From Aquimarina atlantica (GTDB lineage Bacteria > Bacteroidota > Bacteroidia > Flavobacteriales > Flavobacteriaceae), in contig NZ_AQRA01000001.1 of assembly GCF_000626715.1 (NCBI RefSeq), positions 248,001 through 312,000 of the forward strand: a stretch of 64,000 bases of DNA, given 5' to 3'. The notes beneath the pieces were generated by a model. It saw only the letters and a list, made by a program, of their open reading frames with translations. It had not been told where the DNA came from and searched no databases. The position numbers were made by a program, and so were the translations under genes. This document shows positions 1-9,170 of this stretch, in pieces. Within the stretch, counting starts at the first letter, position 1. Each line of letters opens with the position of its first letter.

Positions 1-2082
1 AGGCTTAGAACCTTCAATTGGCTCAACTACTTGGTGTACTGCCTGTACACGTCGTTCTCCATTAGTAAAGGTTCCGCTTTTCTCTAAGAATGATGCGCCA
101 GGTAATATAACATCTGCATATTTTGCAGTTTCGGTCATAAATAATTCCTGTACAATTACCAGATCTGTAGCTTGAAGTGCTTTAATAACTTTTTGAGTAT
201 TCGGGTCGGTTTGTACTACATCTTCTCCAATAATCCAAATAGCTTTAAGATTACCTTTTAGAGCAGCATCAAACATTTCCGGAATTTTATATCCTATGTT
301 TTTAGGCACATTAACACCATAAAATTCATTATATGTTTTATTAACCTGATCATTCGTAACATCCAGATATCCTGCTCCCTGGTGTGGTTGTACCCCCATA
401 TCAGCAGAACCTTGTACATTATTCTGACCACGTAATGGGTTTACACCAACACCACGTCTGCCGATATTTCCTGTAAGAAGAGCTAAATCTGCTATTTGCA
501 TTACAGTAAATGTTCCTTGAGAATGTTCTGTCACTCCTAATCCATGAAAAGACATGGCATTAGGAGCAGATGCATATGCAATAGCTGCTTCACGTACCTG
601 GTTACGATCTACACCAGAAACGGCTTCTAGCTTATCTATATTTATAGAAAGAATCTCTTTTTTATACTCTTCAAATCCTTCAGTCCTGCTTTCGATAAAA
701 GAAATATCTGTTAATTCTTCGGTGATGATATAATACATCATCATATTAAGAACGGCTACATTAGTTCCTGGTCGTAATGCTAAGTGATGTGTTGCATATT
801 TAGCCAATTCGGTACGTCTTGGATCAATAACAATAGATACATTGTCACTTTTCATGGCAAATTGCTTTAATTTGGCACCTGTAACGGGGTGTGCATCGGT
901 TGGGTTGGCCCCAATTACCATAATGCAATTTGTATCTTTTAAATCATCGATAGAATTTGTAGCAGCACCAGTACCAAAAGTACGTTGCATCCCTAAAGCA
1001 GTGGGAGAGTGGCATACCCTTGCACAACCATCAATATTATTGGTTTGGATTACAGCTCTAAAGAATTTTTGCATTAAATAATTCTCTTCATTGGTACATC
1101 GCGAAGATGAAATCCCTGCCATAGAATCAGAACCAAATTCATCTTTATAAGCAGTTAATTTTGAAGCGATATAGTCATATACTTCATCCCAGCTAACATT
1201 TTCAAACGTTCCATTTCTTTTGATCATAGGAGAGTTTAAACGCTCTGGGTGATCATAGAACTTAAATGCATATCGACCTTTTAGGCAAGTATGTCCCTGA
1301 TTTACTTCGGCATCATAGGGAGCTTGTATACTTAAAATTTCTCCATTACTGGTAGCGACTTCAAGATTACATCCTACACCACAATAGGTGCAAATAGTTC
1401 TTGTTGTATCGGTTGCTTTAATAGCTTTCGACTGAAAAACATCTGAAATAGCAGAAGTTGGACATGCTTGAGAGCAAGCACCACAGCTTACACAATCAGA
1501 ATCCATAAAAGATTGATCTAATCCTTTAATAATTGAAGAATCAAAACCTCGACCAGACATACTTAATACAAACTGCCCTTGCACTTCATCACAAGCACGC
1601 ACACATCGATAACAATTAATACATTTAGACAAATCTGAAGTCATATAAGGATGACTTAAATCTTTCGTTTTATAAAGGTGATTATCTCCTTCTGGGTATC
1701 GCACTTCTCTGATTCCTACTTGAGCCGCAACTGTTTGCAATTCACAATTTCCATTTACCTCACAAGTCAAGCAATCAAGAGGATGATCGGTTAATACCAG
1801 CTCAACGATATTTTTTCGTAATTCTTTTACTGATTCAGAATTTGTATATATATATTGCCCTTCTGCTATTGGGGTATGACAAGAAGCCATAGTTTTAACA
1901 GCTCCATTTTCTTCTAATGCTACTTCTACACTACACACACGGCAAGAACCAAAAGGATCTAAGTTGGGTGCGTCGCATAAGGTGGGAACAAGATTTCTTT
2001 CCTTATACCTCCTTATAAAGGTGAGCATGGTTTCTCCCTCAACTATTTCAAAAGCCTGATTATCTATATATGCTGTTTTCAT
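1..2082 (-). CDS. fdhA: formate dehydrogenase catalytic (alpha) subunit, partial
   Basis: Molybdopterin-dependent formate dehydrogenase, oxidising formate to CO2 in the cytoplasm. The gene runs off the left edge: 694 codons are present and the C-terminal part is missing. Read from the ATG at 2082 it has an N-terminal [2Fe-2S] ferredoxin-like domain, a NuoG-type motif (DHPLDCLTCEVNGNC), two 4Fe-4S motifs (CINCYRCVRAC and CVSCGACSQAC), then a molybdopterin oxidoreductase domain opening with CTYCGVGC. The active-site motif RVCHSPT has Cys at residue 357, where some relatives carry selenocysteine. It lies 104 bp downstream of the NAD-reducing subunit gene in the same orientation, so the pair probably forms a soluble NAD-linked enzyme (inference). 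The start is chosen because it gives the complete ferredoxin domain. Confidence 0.93.
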   Translation of the reverse strand, partial: MKTAYIDNQAFEIVEGETMLTFIRRYKERNLVPTLCDAPNLDPFGSCRVCSVEVALEENGAVKTMASCHTPIAEGQYIYTNSESVKELRKNIVELVLTDHPLDCLTCEVNGNCELQTVAAQVGIREVRYPEGDNHLYKTKDLSHPYMTSDLSKCINCYRCVRACDEVQGQFVLSMSGRGFDSSIIKGLDQSFMDSDCVSCGACSQACPTSAISDVFQSKAIKATDTTRTICTYCGVGCNLEVATSNGEILSIQAPYDAEVNQGHTCLKGRYAFKFYDHPERLNSPMIKRNGTFENVSWDEVYDYIASKLTAYKDEFGSDSMAGISSSRCTNEENYLMQKFFRAVIQTNNIDGCARVCHSPTALGMQRTFGTGAATNSIDDLKDTNCIMVIGANPTDAHPVTGAKLKQFAMKSDNVSIVIDPRRTELAKYATHHLALRPGTNVAVLNMMMYYIITEELTDISFIESRTEGFEEYKKEILSINIDKLEAVSGVDRNQVREAAIAYASAPNAMSFHGLGVTEHSQGTFTVMQIADLALLTGNIGRRGVGVNPLRGQNNVQGSADMGVQPHQGAGYLDVTNDQVNKTYNEFYGVNVPKNIGYKIPEMFDAALKGNLKAIWIIGEDVVQTDPNTQKVIKALQATDLVIVQELFMTETAKYADVILPGASFLEKSGTFTNGERRVQAVHQVVEPIEGSKP

Positions 2083-2186
2083 CTGTTCGTTTTTTATTGT
2101 TTTTTAATGGTCAGATGGAATTCGCCACTGAGTATTTTGGTTGGTATAAACGTAATAGTAATGGCTCGTTTCATGATATCTAATAT

Positions 2187-3839
2187 TTAGTTGAAGTACA
2201 TTTTCAATTCATCTTCAAAATAATGTAATGCATTTCGGATAGGTAACGGAATACCTCCTCCGTGTGCACATAATGACCCTTGTTCTAGGGTTGTTAAAAG
2301 GTCTGAGAACAATTTTTGATCTATTTTATGACCAGAATGTAACGCTCTGGTCGAAAGTTCATGTCCTCGTTTCGTTCCTAATCTACAAGGGAAGCATTTT
2401 CCACAACTTTCATAAGCAGCAAAATCAAAAAGATGTTCAATAAATTTCATCATCGGAAAGCTTACAGGAATACAAATAATAGATGCATGACCAAGTAAAA
2501 AACCTTCTTTTGAAAAAGATTCAAAATCTATTGTTAAATCATTAATTTTTGAAACAGGTACCACTCCGCCAAGAGGGCCGCCAATCTGAAGTGCTTTAAC
2601 TTCGGATTTAAATCCACCCCCCAGTTCATTAATAACAACAGAAAGAGGTGTCCCCATTTCTACTTCATATAGACCAGGTTTGTTAAAAAAACTATCTAAA
2701 GAAACCAGTTTCGTTCCCGAAGAACGTTCGGTTCCAATTTGTTTCCAGGCATTTCCTCCATTACTAATGATATAGTGTAAAGCAGCTAGTGTTTCCACAT
2801 TATTAACTACGGTTGGCTTATTAAATAAGCCTTTTTGAGCAGGATAGGGGGGACGAACACGAACTTCTGGCCGTTGCCCTTCTATCGAGTTAATAAGCGC
2901 GGTTTCTTCTCCGCAAATGTATGACCCTTGTGCTTGTATAATTTTGAAATCAAAGCTAAACCCGCTATCATAAATATTATCACCTATTAATCCTTCATTT
3001 CGAAGATCATCAATAGCATCTTGTACAATTTTTACGGCTTCAGGATATTCTGCACGTATATACACAATTCCATAATTGGCATGAGTAACATATCCAGAAA
3101 TAAGCATCCCAAATAATACCGAATGTGGTCTGTGTTCTAGTAAATATCGATCTGAAAAAGCACCTGGATCTCCTTCATCTGCATTGCAAATGATAAATTT
3201 TGTAGTGTTTTCTACATTTCTGCAAAACTCTAATTTTAATCCCATTGGGAAACCAGCGCCACCACGACCACGAACATTCGAGGTCTTAATTTCTTCTAAT
3301 ACCGTAGCAGAATCTTTTTGAAGTGCATCTATAAAAGGTTTGTAAAAATCAGCAATAGTAGTGAATGATTGGGTAAGTATTGCTTTTCCACTAGCTTTTA
3401 CATTATAACTATCTTGATTTAGTTCATTTTGCGAATTGATGATATTATCAAGATTTTGAAACGCATCGCCAGAATAATTTTTTCCGTTATAATGAAACGC
3501 ATTGTTTTCATGACACCTCCCCAGACAAGTCATATGCCCGATTTCGTCTTCTTTAAAATGCTCTTTAAGTGAATTGCTTACAGTATTTTGCGTGCCAGCA
3601 CAAACACATGCGGTTCCATTACATACATATGCTTTTTTGCCTTTGTTTTCAGGTTTTAAAAAATCATAAAAACTAGCTGTACCGTATGTATTAGCTTTTC
3701 CAATTAAAAAAGCATCAGCCAATTTGGCTAATTCTTCATCACTTGGTGCCCCTGTAGGTTTTGCCAATTCTCCCATTTTATTGAAGAGGCTTTGATCTAC
3801 TTTTTTTCTACCTAATAATTCACTTAAATTATCTGACAT
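2187..3839 (-). CDS. NAD-dependent formate dehydrogenase, NuoE/NuoF-like (beta) subunit
   Basis: Electron-output subunit that passes electrons from the formate dehydrogenase to NAD+. The 550 residues combine an N-terminal thioredoxin-like [2Fe-2S] domain resembling NuoE (CNGTACVCAG and CLGRC) with a NuoF-like domain carrying the FMN/NAD motifs RGRGGAGFP, NADEGDPGAF and GSYICGEETAL and a 4Fe-4S site (SCGKCFPCRLG plus a later Cys). It resembles complex I subunits, but the neighbours are fdhA and fdhD and no other nuo genes are present, so a formate dehydrogenase role fits better. The gene is 9 bp downstream of fdhD and probably in one transcript with it and fdhA. Confidence 0.9.
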   Translation of the reverse strand: MSDNLSELLGRKKVDQSLFNKMGELAKPTGAPSDEELAKLADAFLIGKANTYGTASFYDFLKPENKGKKAYVCNGTACVCAGTQNTVSNSLKEHFKEDEIGHMTCLGRCHENNAFHYNGKNYSGDAFQNLDNIINSQNELNQDSYNVKASGKAILTQSFTTIADFYKPFIDALQKDSATVLEEIKTSNVRGRGGAGFPMGLKLEFCRNVENTTKFIICNADEGDPGAFSDRYLLEHRPHSVLFGMLISGYVTHANYGIVYIRAEYPEAVKIVQDAIDDLRNEGLIGDNIYDSGFSFDFKIIQAQGSYICGEETALINSIEGQRPEVRVRPPYPAQKGLFNKPTVVNNVETLAALHYIISNGGNAWKQIGTERSSGTKLVSLDSFFNKPGLYEVEMGTPLSVVINELGGGFKSEVKALQIGGPLGGVVPVSKINDLTIDFESFSKEGFLLGHASIICIPVSFPMMKFIEHLFDFAAYESCGKCFPCRLGTKRGHELSTRALHSGHKIDQKLFSDLLTTLEQGSLCAHGGGIPLPIRNALHYFEDELKMYFN

Positions 3840-3848
3840 ATGTTCTTT

Positions 3849-4685
3849 TTAACTTGCTTTTATATCGATGTTTCGAAATTGTTTGGTCGTTTTAACTCGG
3901 TAAGGATTAGAATAACAGGTTACTCTATGATTACGGCAAAACGCTAATAATGTGATTCCTAATTCTTTAGAGTAATCTACGGCTAAAGAAGACGGAGCTG
4001 AAACGGCTGCTAAAAACGGAATTTTTGCTTTAAAACATTTAACAACAATTTCATAAGAAACACGTCCGCTTACGGTAATTATTTTTGCTTGATCTAATTT
4101 GCTCATTAAAATTAGTTTACCAATAACTTTGTCTACGGCATTATGACGACCAATATCTTCCATCGAGCATAGTAATTCTCCTGTAATAGTAAATGCTGCA
4201 GCAGCATGTGCACCACCAGATTGATTGAAATTATGCTGTAAGGCACTCATTTTTGTAAATAATTGATGAATAAGATCAACATCAATTATTTCGGTATCAT
4301 CAATGGTTTTTCCTAAGAAAGATAAGTCTCCAAGTTCTGTTCGCCCACAAATACCACAAGAAGAGACAGATAATAAACTTCTGCTATTAGAATATCCATC
4401 ACCTAATTCTTCTTCGGGGATGGTGAGATTTACCACAGTTACAATACCATCATCGTTTTCTTTTTTTAAAACGATATCGGGAAGAAAATTTATATTTTTG
4501 ATGATATCTTCAGAATGAAGCATGCCACGAATTAGGCTAATATCTTCTCCCGGAGTCCTCATAGACACCGTAAAAGGTTTGTCGTTGATATTTATTTGCA
4601 ATGCTTCTTCAATAGTAAGTGAATCTAATGTTTTATTCACTGAATCTACTTCATATTTCTTGCCTTCATAATTTCTAATTGCCAT
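3849..4685 (-). CDS. fdhD: formate dehydrogenase accessory sulfurtransferase FdhD
   Basis: FdhD transfers sulfur, taken from a cysteine desulfurase, to the molybdenum cofactor of formate dehydrogenase, which the enzyme needs for activity. The 278-residue length is normal for the family. The sulfur-relay Cys pair is visible as SSCGICG (Cys110 and Cys113), and the later segment GRHNAVDKVIG is the conserved FdhD core. It is first in an apparent fdhD-fdhB-fdhA transcript on the minus strand. A TAACTTTG sequence about 33 bp upstream of the ATG (4718-4725, minus) fits the Bacteroidota -7 box, but no matching -33 TTG was found at the usual distance. Confidence 0.95.
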   Translation of the reverse strand: MAIRNYEGKKYEVDSVNKTLDSLTIEEALQININDKPFTVSMRTPGEDISLIRGMLHSEDIIKNINFLPDIVLKKENDDGIVTVVNLTIPEEELGDGYSNSRSLLSVSSCGICGRTELGDLSFLGKTIDDTEIIDVDLIHQLFTKMSALQHNFNQSGGAHAAAAFTITGELLCSMEDIGRHNAVDKVIGKLILMSKLDQAKIITVSGRVSYEIVVKCFKAKIPFLAAVSAPSSLAVDYSKELGITLLAFCRNHRVTCYSNPYRVKTTKQFRNIDIKAS

Positions 4686-4793
4686 AAGAACTATTAATTA
4701 ATAAAGAGCTATTTACACAAAGTTAATAGAAATAATTGTATTATGTTAAACATTAACTATTATGCAAAAGGGCGTGTTTGTTGCTATTGATTT

Positions 4794-6461
4794 CTAAAAT
4801 AGCCCTGTAATATTGCCATCATTATCAATATTTATATTTTCTGATGCCGGATGTGCAGGAAGGCCAGGCATTCTCATCATGTCTCCGGTAATAGGCACTA
4901 AAAATCCTGCGCCTGCAGCAATTTCTATTTCTCTAATCGTTATAGTGAAATTTTTAGGACGACCAATTAGCTTTGGATTATCGGATAAAGATTTTTGAGT
5001 TTTGGCAATACAAACCGGAAGGTTTTCTAATCCTAATGCTGCAATTGTTTTTAGATTTTTCTTAGCTTTTGCCGTATAATCAACGCGATTTGCACCATAT
5101 ATTTTTGTGGCAATGGTTTCGATTTTGGCAGTTACATCTGTTTCCCAATTGTATAAAGGAGTAAAGTTTGATTCACCCGACTCTACAATCTCTACGACGT
5201 GTTTTGCAAGCTCTAAGGCGCCTTTACCTCCTTTGGCCCAAACTTCGGCTAAAGCAACTCTCACGTTATTCCTTTTTGCAAACTCTTGAATAGCCGCAAT
5301 TTCTTCATCGCTGTCTGATACAAATCGGTTAATTGCAATAACAGGAGTGATTCCAAACTGCTTTACATTTTCTAAGTGCTTTTCAAGGTTTGGTATTCCG
5401 TTTTTTAGTGCTTCTACATTAGGATCGGTTAATGATTTTAGATCCGCTCCTCCGTGGTATTTTAATGCTCGTATTGTAGTAGTAATTACAATTGCTTTTG
5501 GCGATATTCCTGCACTTTGACATTTTATATCTAAAAATTTCTCTGCACCTAAATCTGCACCAAAACCTGCCTCGGTTACGGTGTAATCAGAAAGCGACAT
5601 TCCCATTCGCGTAGCAATTACAGAATTGGTGCCTTGTGCTATATTTGCAAAGGGTCCACCATGAATAATCGCGGGATTACCTTCTATAGTTTGCACCAGA
5701 TTTGGTTTAACAGCATCTTTAAGAAGTGCTGCCATGGCTCCTTCGACTTTTAAATCTTTGGCATAGATTGGTTTTTTATCAAAAGTATAGCCAATAAATA
5801 TGTTTCCTAATCGTTCTTTTAGATTTTCTAAATCATCAGCAAGGCATAAGATTGCCATTATTTCTGATGCTGCTGTGATATCAAACCCCGTTTCTCTTGG
5901 CACACCAGAAGTTGTTCCTCCCAGTCCTACAATAATATGCCGAAGAGCTCTATCGTTCATGTCCATTACCCTTTTCCAGGTAACAGTTCTGGCATCTATT
6001 CCCAGTGAATTTGTTTTACTTTGAATATTGTTATCAATAACAGCAGAGAGTAAATTATGTGCTTTTTCAATAGCAGAAAAATCACCTGTAAAATGCAAGT
6101 TAATATCTTCCATAGGAAGCACTTGGGAATAACCACCTCCCGTTGCTCCTCCTTTGATCCCAAATACAGGACCTAATGATGGTTCTCTTAAGACTACTGT
6201 GGTTTGTTTCCCGAGTTGATTTAAACCTTCAGACAAACCAATAGACATTGTAGTTTTTCCTTCACCAGCAGGTGTTGGAGAAATAGCAGTAACAAGAATT
6301 AAGTTACTTTTATTAGCCTTATCTTTATCAATAACAGAATGTGGTAATTTGGCTTTATATTTACCATACATTTCAATATCATCTGAGTTTAATCCCAGTT
6401 TTTCGGCAATAGTACTTATGTGTTTAAGTTGTATTTGTTTTGCTATTTCTAAATCATTCAT
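4794..6461 (-). CDS. fhs: formate-tetrahydrofolate ligase
   Basis: Makes 10-formyltetrahydrofolate from formate, ATP and tetrahydrofolate in the cytoplasm, feeding one-carbon units into purine and methionine metabolism. The 555 residues are full length. The nucleotide-binding segment TPAGEGKTTMSIGL and downstream family blocks (LREPSLGPVFGIKGGA, GGPFANIAQGTNS, TEAGFGADLGAEKF) are clear. It sits immediately upstream of fdhD in the same orientation, so the four genes link formate assimilation and oxidation. The 108 bp gap to fdhD suggests separate or weakly coupled transcription. AT-rich inverted repeats lie just ahead of the start (6483-6540). Confidence 0.96.
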   Translation of the reverse strand: MNDLEIAKQIQLKHISTIAEKLGLNSDDIEMYGKYKAKLPHSVIDKDKANKSNLILVTAISPTPAGEGKTTMSIGLSEGLNQLGKQTTVVLREPSLGPVFGIKGGATGGGYSQVLPMEDINLHFTGDFSAIEKAHNLLSAVIDNNIQSKTNSLGIDARTVTWKRVMDMNDRALRHIIVGLGGTTSGVPRETGFDITAASEIMAILCLADDLENLKERLGNIFIGYTFDKKPIYAKDLKVEGAMAALLKDAVKPNLVQTIEGNPAIIHGGPFANIAQGTNSVIATRMGMSLSDYTVTEAGFGADLGAEKFLDIKCQSAGISPKAIVITTTIRALKYHGGADLKSLTDPNVEALKNGIPNLEKHLENVKQFGITPVIAINRFVSDSDEEIAAIQEFAKRNNVRVALAEVWAKGGKGALELAKHVVEIVESGESNFTPLYNWETDVTAKIETIATKIYGANRVDYTAKAKKNLKTIAALGLENLPVCIAKTQKSLSDNPKLIGRPKNFTITIREIEIAAGAGFLVPITGDMMRMPGLPAHPASENINIDNDGNITGLF

Positions 6462-6482
6462 GTGAAAATCATTTTTTTAGGA

Positions 6483-6540
6483 GTATAATATTAATTAAAT
6501 TATTTTGATTCTAATATTATACTTGTGAAAAACATTTTCA
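6483..6540. promoter_or_regulatory. inverted repeats in the fhs leader
   Basis: Two adjacent perfect inverted repeats lie in the 178 bp before fhs. Arms GTATAATATTA (6483-6493) and TAATATTATAC (6512-6522) flank an 18-nt spacer; next to them TGAAAA-ACA-TTTTCA occupies 6526-6540. They start about 21 bp upstream of the ATG. The sequence is very AT-rich, so chance pairing is possible. An operator or leader hairpin is only an inference. Confidence 0.35.
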
Positions 6541-6639
6541 GATAATGATAATTTATGTTGATTATAATTAAAGATAAGAATGGATTCTGATCCAGAGTTA
6601 TTTATAAGTATAATTGTTTATATAATGAATGTTCTTTTT

Positions 6640-7434
6640 TTACTTTACATTCATCCTTTTGATATCAAAGAAACCTGCAATCGCAAAAACAACAAAATAT
6701 CCTAAACTATACCATGATACTGTAGGAAACCACCAAAAGAGATTAAGATCTGAAGTTTTTTCATCTAATGGATTCATGCTTATCATAGAATAGGAATACG
6801 GAAAATAAATAGATTCGGGTGCTCTTGCGGCAATTAGGCCTACAATTACCAATACCATACCAACACCTAAAGGAATGATAAAGTTTTTAAATCGAAAACT
6901 TAACCAGAATTGAATAGCCAAAATACCTAGAACAGAAACAAAAGAGCGAAATAGTATTTTTATATGAAATACATATTCTGGAGAAAATTCTGAAAAATTT
7001 AATTGTGGACGTATGCTACCTAATACATTTCCATTTAGCAAAATTAAACCATAATACATAGTATATGTAACAAATACAGTAGCAATAACAATACTTAGTT
7101 TACCAAAATACACACTCCATTTTGGGATTGGTAAAGCAAACAAATGTTTAATAGCTGTAGCTTTATGTTCAACTTGAATAATTAAACTTGTAATAAGGAC
7201 AATAAATAAAGGAACCAGAGCAGGAAGGCTATTTGCAATTTGTTCATTTGCGAATTTATTCCAGGGGTTAACTCCTTCAGCAGGAATCAGTTTTTCCCAC
7301 TTAACTATATAAACTATAAAAAATAATAAAGGAATTAATAATGCACAAATAGCCGTTAACCATAAAGCAAACGTATGCTTTAATTTTAATGTTTCGTTTC
7401 TTAAGCTTTTGAAATAAAATGTAGTAGTTGTCAT
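6640..7434 (-). CDS. ABC-2 type transporter permease
   Basis: Membrane half of a two-gene ABC exporter. The 264 residues show about six hydrophobic segments, beginning near residues 24-45 after a short cytoplasmic N-terminus (KSLRNETLKLKHTFALW) of the sort seen in permeases of lantibiotic/bacitracin immunity transporters. The substrate cannot be read from sequence. Its start is 5 bp downstream of the ATPase stop codon, so the two are almost certainly co-translated. It is the last gene of that unit; 178 bp separate it from the upstream end of fhs. Confidence 0.85.
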   Translation of the reverse strand: MTTTTFYFKSLRNETLKLKHTFALWLTAICALLIPLLFFIVYIVKWEKLIPAEGVNPWNKFANEQIANSLPALVPLFIVLITSLIIQVEHKATAIKHLFALPIPKWSVYFGKLSIVIATVFVTYTMYYGLILLNGNVLGSIRPQLNFSEFSPEYVFHIKILFRSFVSVLGILAIQFWLSFRFKNFIIPLGVGMVLVIVGLIAARAPESIYFPYSYSMISMNPLDEKTSDLNLFWWFPTVSWYSLGYFVVFAIAGFFDIKRMNVK

Positions 7435-7439
7435 TTGAA

Positions 7440-8360
7440 TTAATTTTCGGTGAGATTAAGAAACAATTCTTCTAGGTTATTTTTAATTGTTACCTGGTAA
7501 ATACCAATATTGTTTTTTCGCAGTGAGTCTACCAATACAGGGATTTGGGATTTTTCTTTTACAGAAACCATAAGGAGGTGTTCTTCGTGCGCTATTTTTT
7601 TTGTTTCGAATCCCATTTTAATCAGTTGATCATATGTACGATATTTGTCATCTGTTTCAAGTTCGATTTGTAATCGGTCTGATTGTGATGCAGTTAATGC
7701 CTTAACAGTATCTTGAAAAAGCATTTTTCCTTCTCGAATAATCCCAACATGGGTACATGTTTTTTCAATTTCACTTAATAAATGGCTTGAGATAAAAATG
7801 GTGATACCCTCTTTGTTTAGTTTTTTTATTAATTCTCTCATTTCGATGATTCCCTTTGGGTCCAATCCATTTGTTGGCTCATCTAATATCAATAACTCTG
7901 GTTTTGAAAGCAGGGCTATTGCCAATCCCAGGCGTTGTTTCATTCCCAAAGAAAAAGTTTTGACCTTTTTGTTTTTTACGTGCAAAAGATTGACCGTTTC
8001 TAAAACTTCATCTATTCGATCTTTATTAATGTTTGCCCGATATGTAGAGGCAATACGCAAATTTTGTTTTGCACTTAAATGGTTGTAAAGAGAAGGGTTT
8101 TCTATTAATGCACCGATTTTTGATAAGGTATCAATTCTGTGATCTGCAAAAGGTTTTTCAAAAACCTTAACATTTCCTGAGTTTTTATTGAGTAAACCTA
8201 AGAGAAGTCTTATGGTAGTTGTTTTTCCCGAACCATTTGGACCTAAAAAACCATATATACTTCCTTTAGGGACTTCTAAATCTAAACTATCAATATCTTT
8301 TTTGGATTTCGAATAGGAGAAGTTAAGCTTTTCTGTTTTAACTATTAATTGACTCATCAT
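7440..8360 (-). CDS. ABC transporter ATP-binding protein (BcrA/NatA type)
   Basis: ATPase of the exporter whose permease follows 5 bp downstream. Walker A is GPNGSGKTT (about 40-48), the signature is FSLGMKQ (136-142), Walker B is LLILDEP (157-163), and the switch histidine is in ISSHLLSE. A C-terminal extension of about 80 residues after the ATPase core is typical of BcrA-like proteins, which often export lipophilic drugs or antimicrobial peptides; the actual substrate is unknown. Two in-frame ATGs exist (8360 and 8357); either fits. The leader contains a 17-bp-arm inverted repeat (8362-8433) that ends only two bases before the upstream ATG. Confidence 0.92.
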   Translation of the reverse strand: MMSQLIVKTEKLNFSYSKSKKDIDSLDLEVPKGSIYGFLGPNGSGKTTTIRLLLGLLNKNSGNVKVFEKPFADHRIDTLSKIGALIENPSLYNHLSAKQNLRIASTYRANINKDRIDEVLETVNLLHVKNKKVKTFSLGMKQRLGLAIALLSKPELLILDEPTNGLDPKGIIEMRELIKKLNKEGITIFISSHLLSEIEKTCTHVGIIREGKMLFQDTVKALTASQSDRLQIELETDDKYRTYDQLIKMGFETKKIAHEEHLLMVSVKEKSQIPVLVDSLRKNNIGIYQVTIKNNLEELFLNLTEN

Positions 8361-8361
8361 C

Positions 8362-8433
8362 TATACATTTCCCTGAAGACGAATCAATAAGTAAGTTGTT
8401 ACACTTGTCGTAATCCCTTCAGAGAAATGTATA
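8362..8433. promoter_or_regulatory. long inverted repeat in the leader of the ABC transporter operon
   Basis: TATACATTTCCCTGAAG (8362-8378) is matched by CTTCAGAGAAATGTATA (8417-8433): 16 of 17 positions pair, with a 38-nt spacer. On the minus-strand transcript the second arm lies directly before the start codon and includes the only plausible Shine-Dalgarno-like stretch (AGGGA). It could be a hairpin controlling translation of the ATPase or a divided operator. No downstream T run is present, so a plain terminator is unlikely. Confidence 0.6.
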
Positions 8434-8453
8434 ATTTTATGAGTAATATCAAT

Positions 8454-9107
8454 TTATTCTTTTGATTTTCTCGTAGCAATCTCAATAAACAAAACTATTT
8501 CTTGTTTTTTGGTTACTTTTTCGATCACCTGATAAAGTTTGATTGCTTTATCATAGTCCTTATTTCTTTCATATAACCAACTCAAAAAGAACATACTTGG
8601 AATATGATTGGGATCCATTTTTAAGCACTCCTGATAATCAATTTTTGCATTTTTCAATTCGTTATTAGCGAAATACAAATTTGCTCTTTCCCAAAGTAAT
8701 TCAGTTGTTTTATTTTTTGAAATAAGAGTAGTGATAGAATCTACTTTTGATTGACTATATTTCTTTTTCATAGCGAGAATAGATTGTTCTCTTAAGTTTT
8801 CAAAGAAAAGAAAATAGGCATCACATTTTTGAATCAAACTCTGTTGCATTTCAAAAAATATTTTTTTACCTATGATTTCGCCTTGCTTATACTCAGAAAT
8901 AGAAGAATTTTTGTCAATGAGTTTATCCAATTCATTTCTATAATTACCAATATTTTGGGTAAAACAGTTTTCTAGTGTATTGATCCCTTTTTTATTATTT
9001 TCTGTAAAACATTTACAAACATCATTGCTAAGTTTTTCCTTATACTCTTGCCCATAGATAGAAATAGTAATAAAGAATAGGGATACAATAGAGAGAAAAT
9101 TATTCAT
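8454..9107 (-). CDS. hypothetical exported protein with TPR-like repeats
   Basis: I do not recognise a named family. The 217-residue product begins with a probable signal peptide (MNNFLSIVSLFFITISIYGQ), followed by a Cys-containing region (NDVCKCFTENN, LENCFTQ) and, from about residue 130, two tetratricopeptide-like repeats (ANLYFANNELKNAKIDYQEC and LSWLYERNKDYDKAIKLY). It is probably periplasmic or outer-membrane associated and mediates protein contacts (inference). It stands alone between the TerC gene and the ABC operon on the same strand, with 93 bp downstream that contain the inverted repeat of the ABC leader. Confidence 0.75.
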   Translation of the reverse strand: MNNFLSIVSLFFITISIYGQEYKEKLSNDVCKCFTENNKKGINTLENCFTQNIGNYRNELDKLIDKNSSISEYKQGEIIGKKIFFEMQQSLIQKCDAYFLFFENLREQSILAMKKKYSQSKVDSITTLISKNKTTELLWERANLYFANNELKNAKIDYQECLKMDPNHIPSMFFLSWLYERNKDYDKAIKLYQVIEKVTKKQEIVLFIEIATRKSKE

Positions 9108-9170
9108 ATTTTGTTTTTAATACATTTAAACTGTTTTCCTTTTGAAATGGTATACTATTACAAATTACAG

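Noticed and set aside
842..1081. Open frame on the plus strand within fdhA
   Set aside because: It is antisense to the strongly conserved active-site region of fdhA and has no recognisable motif.
2187..3839. Respiratory complex I NuoE/NuoF
   Set aside because: The domains are complex I-like, but the gene sits between fdhD and fdhA and other nuo genes are missing.
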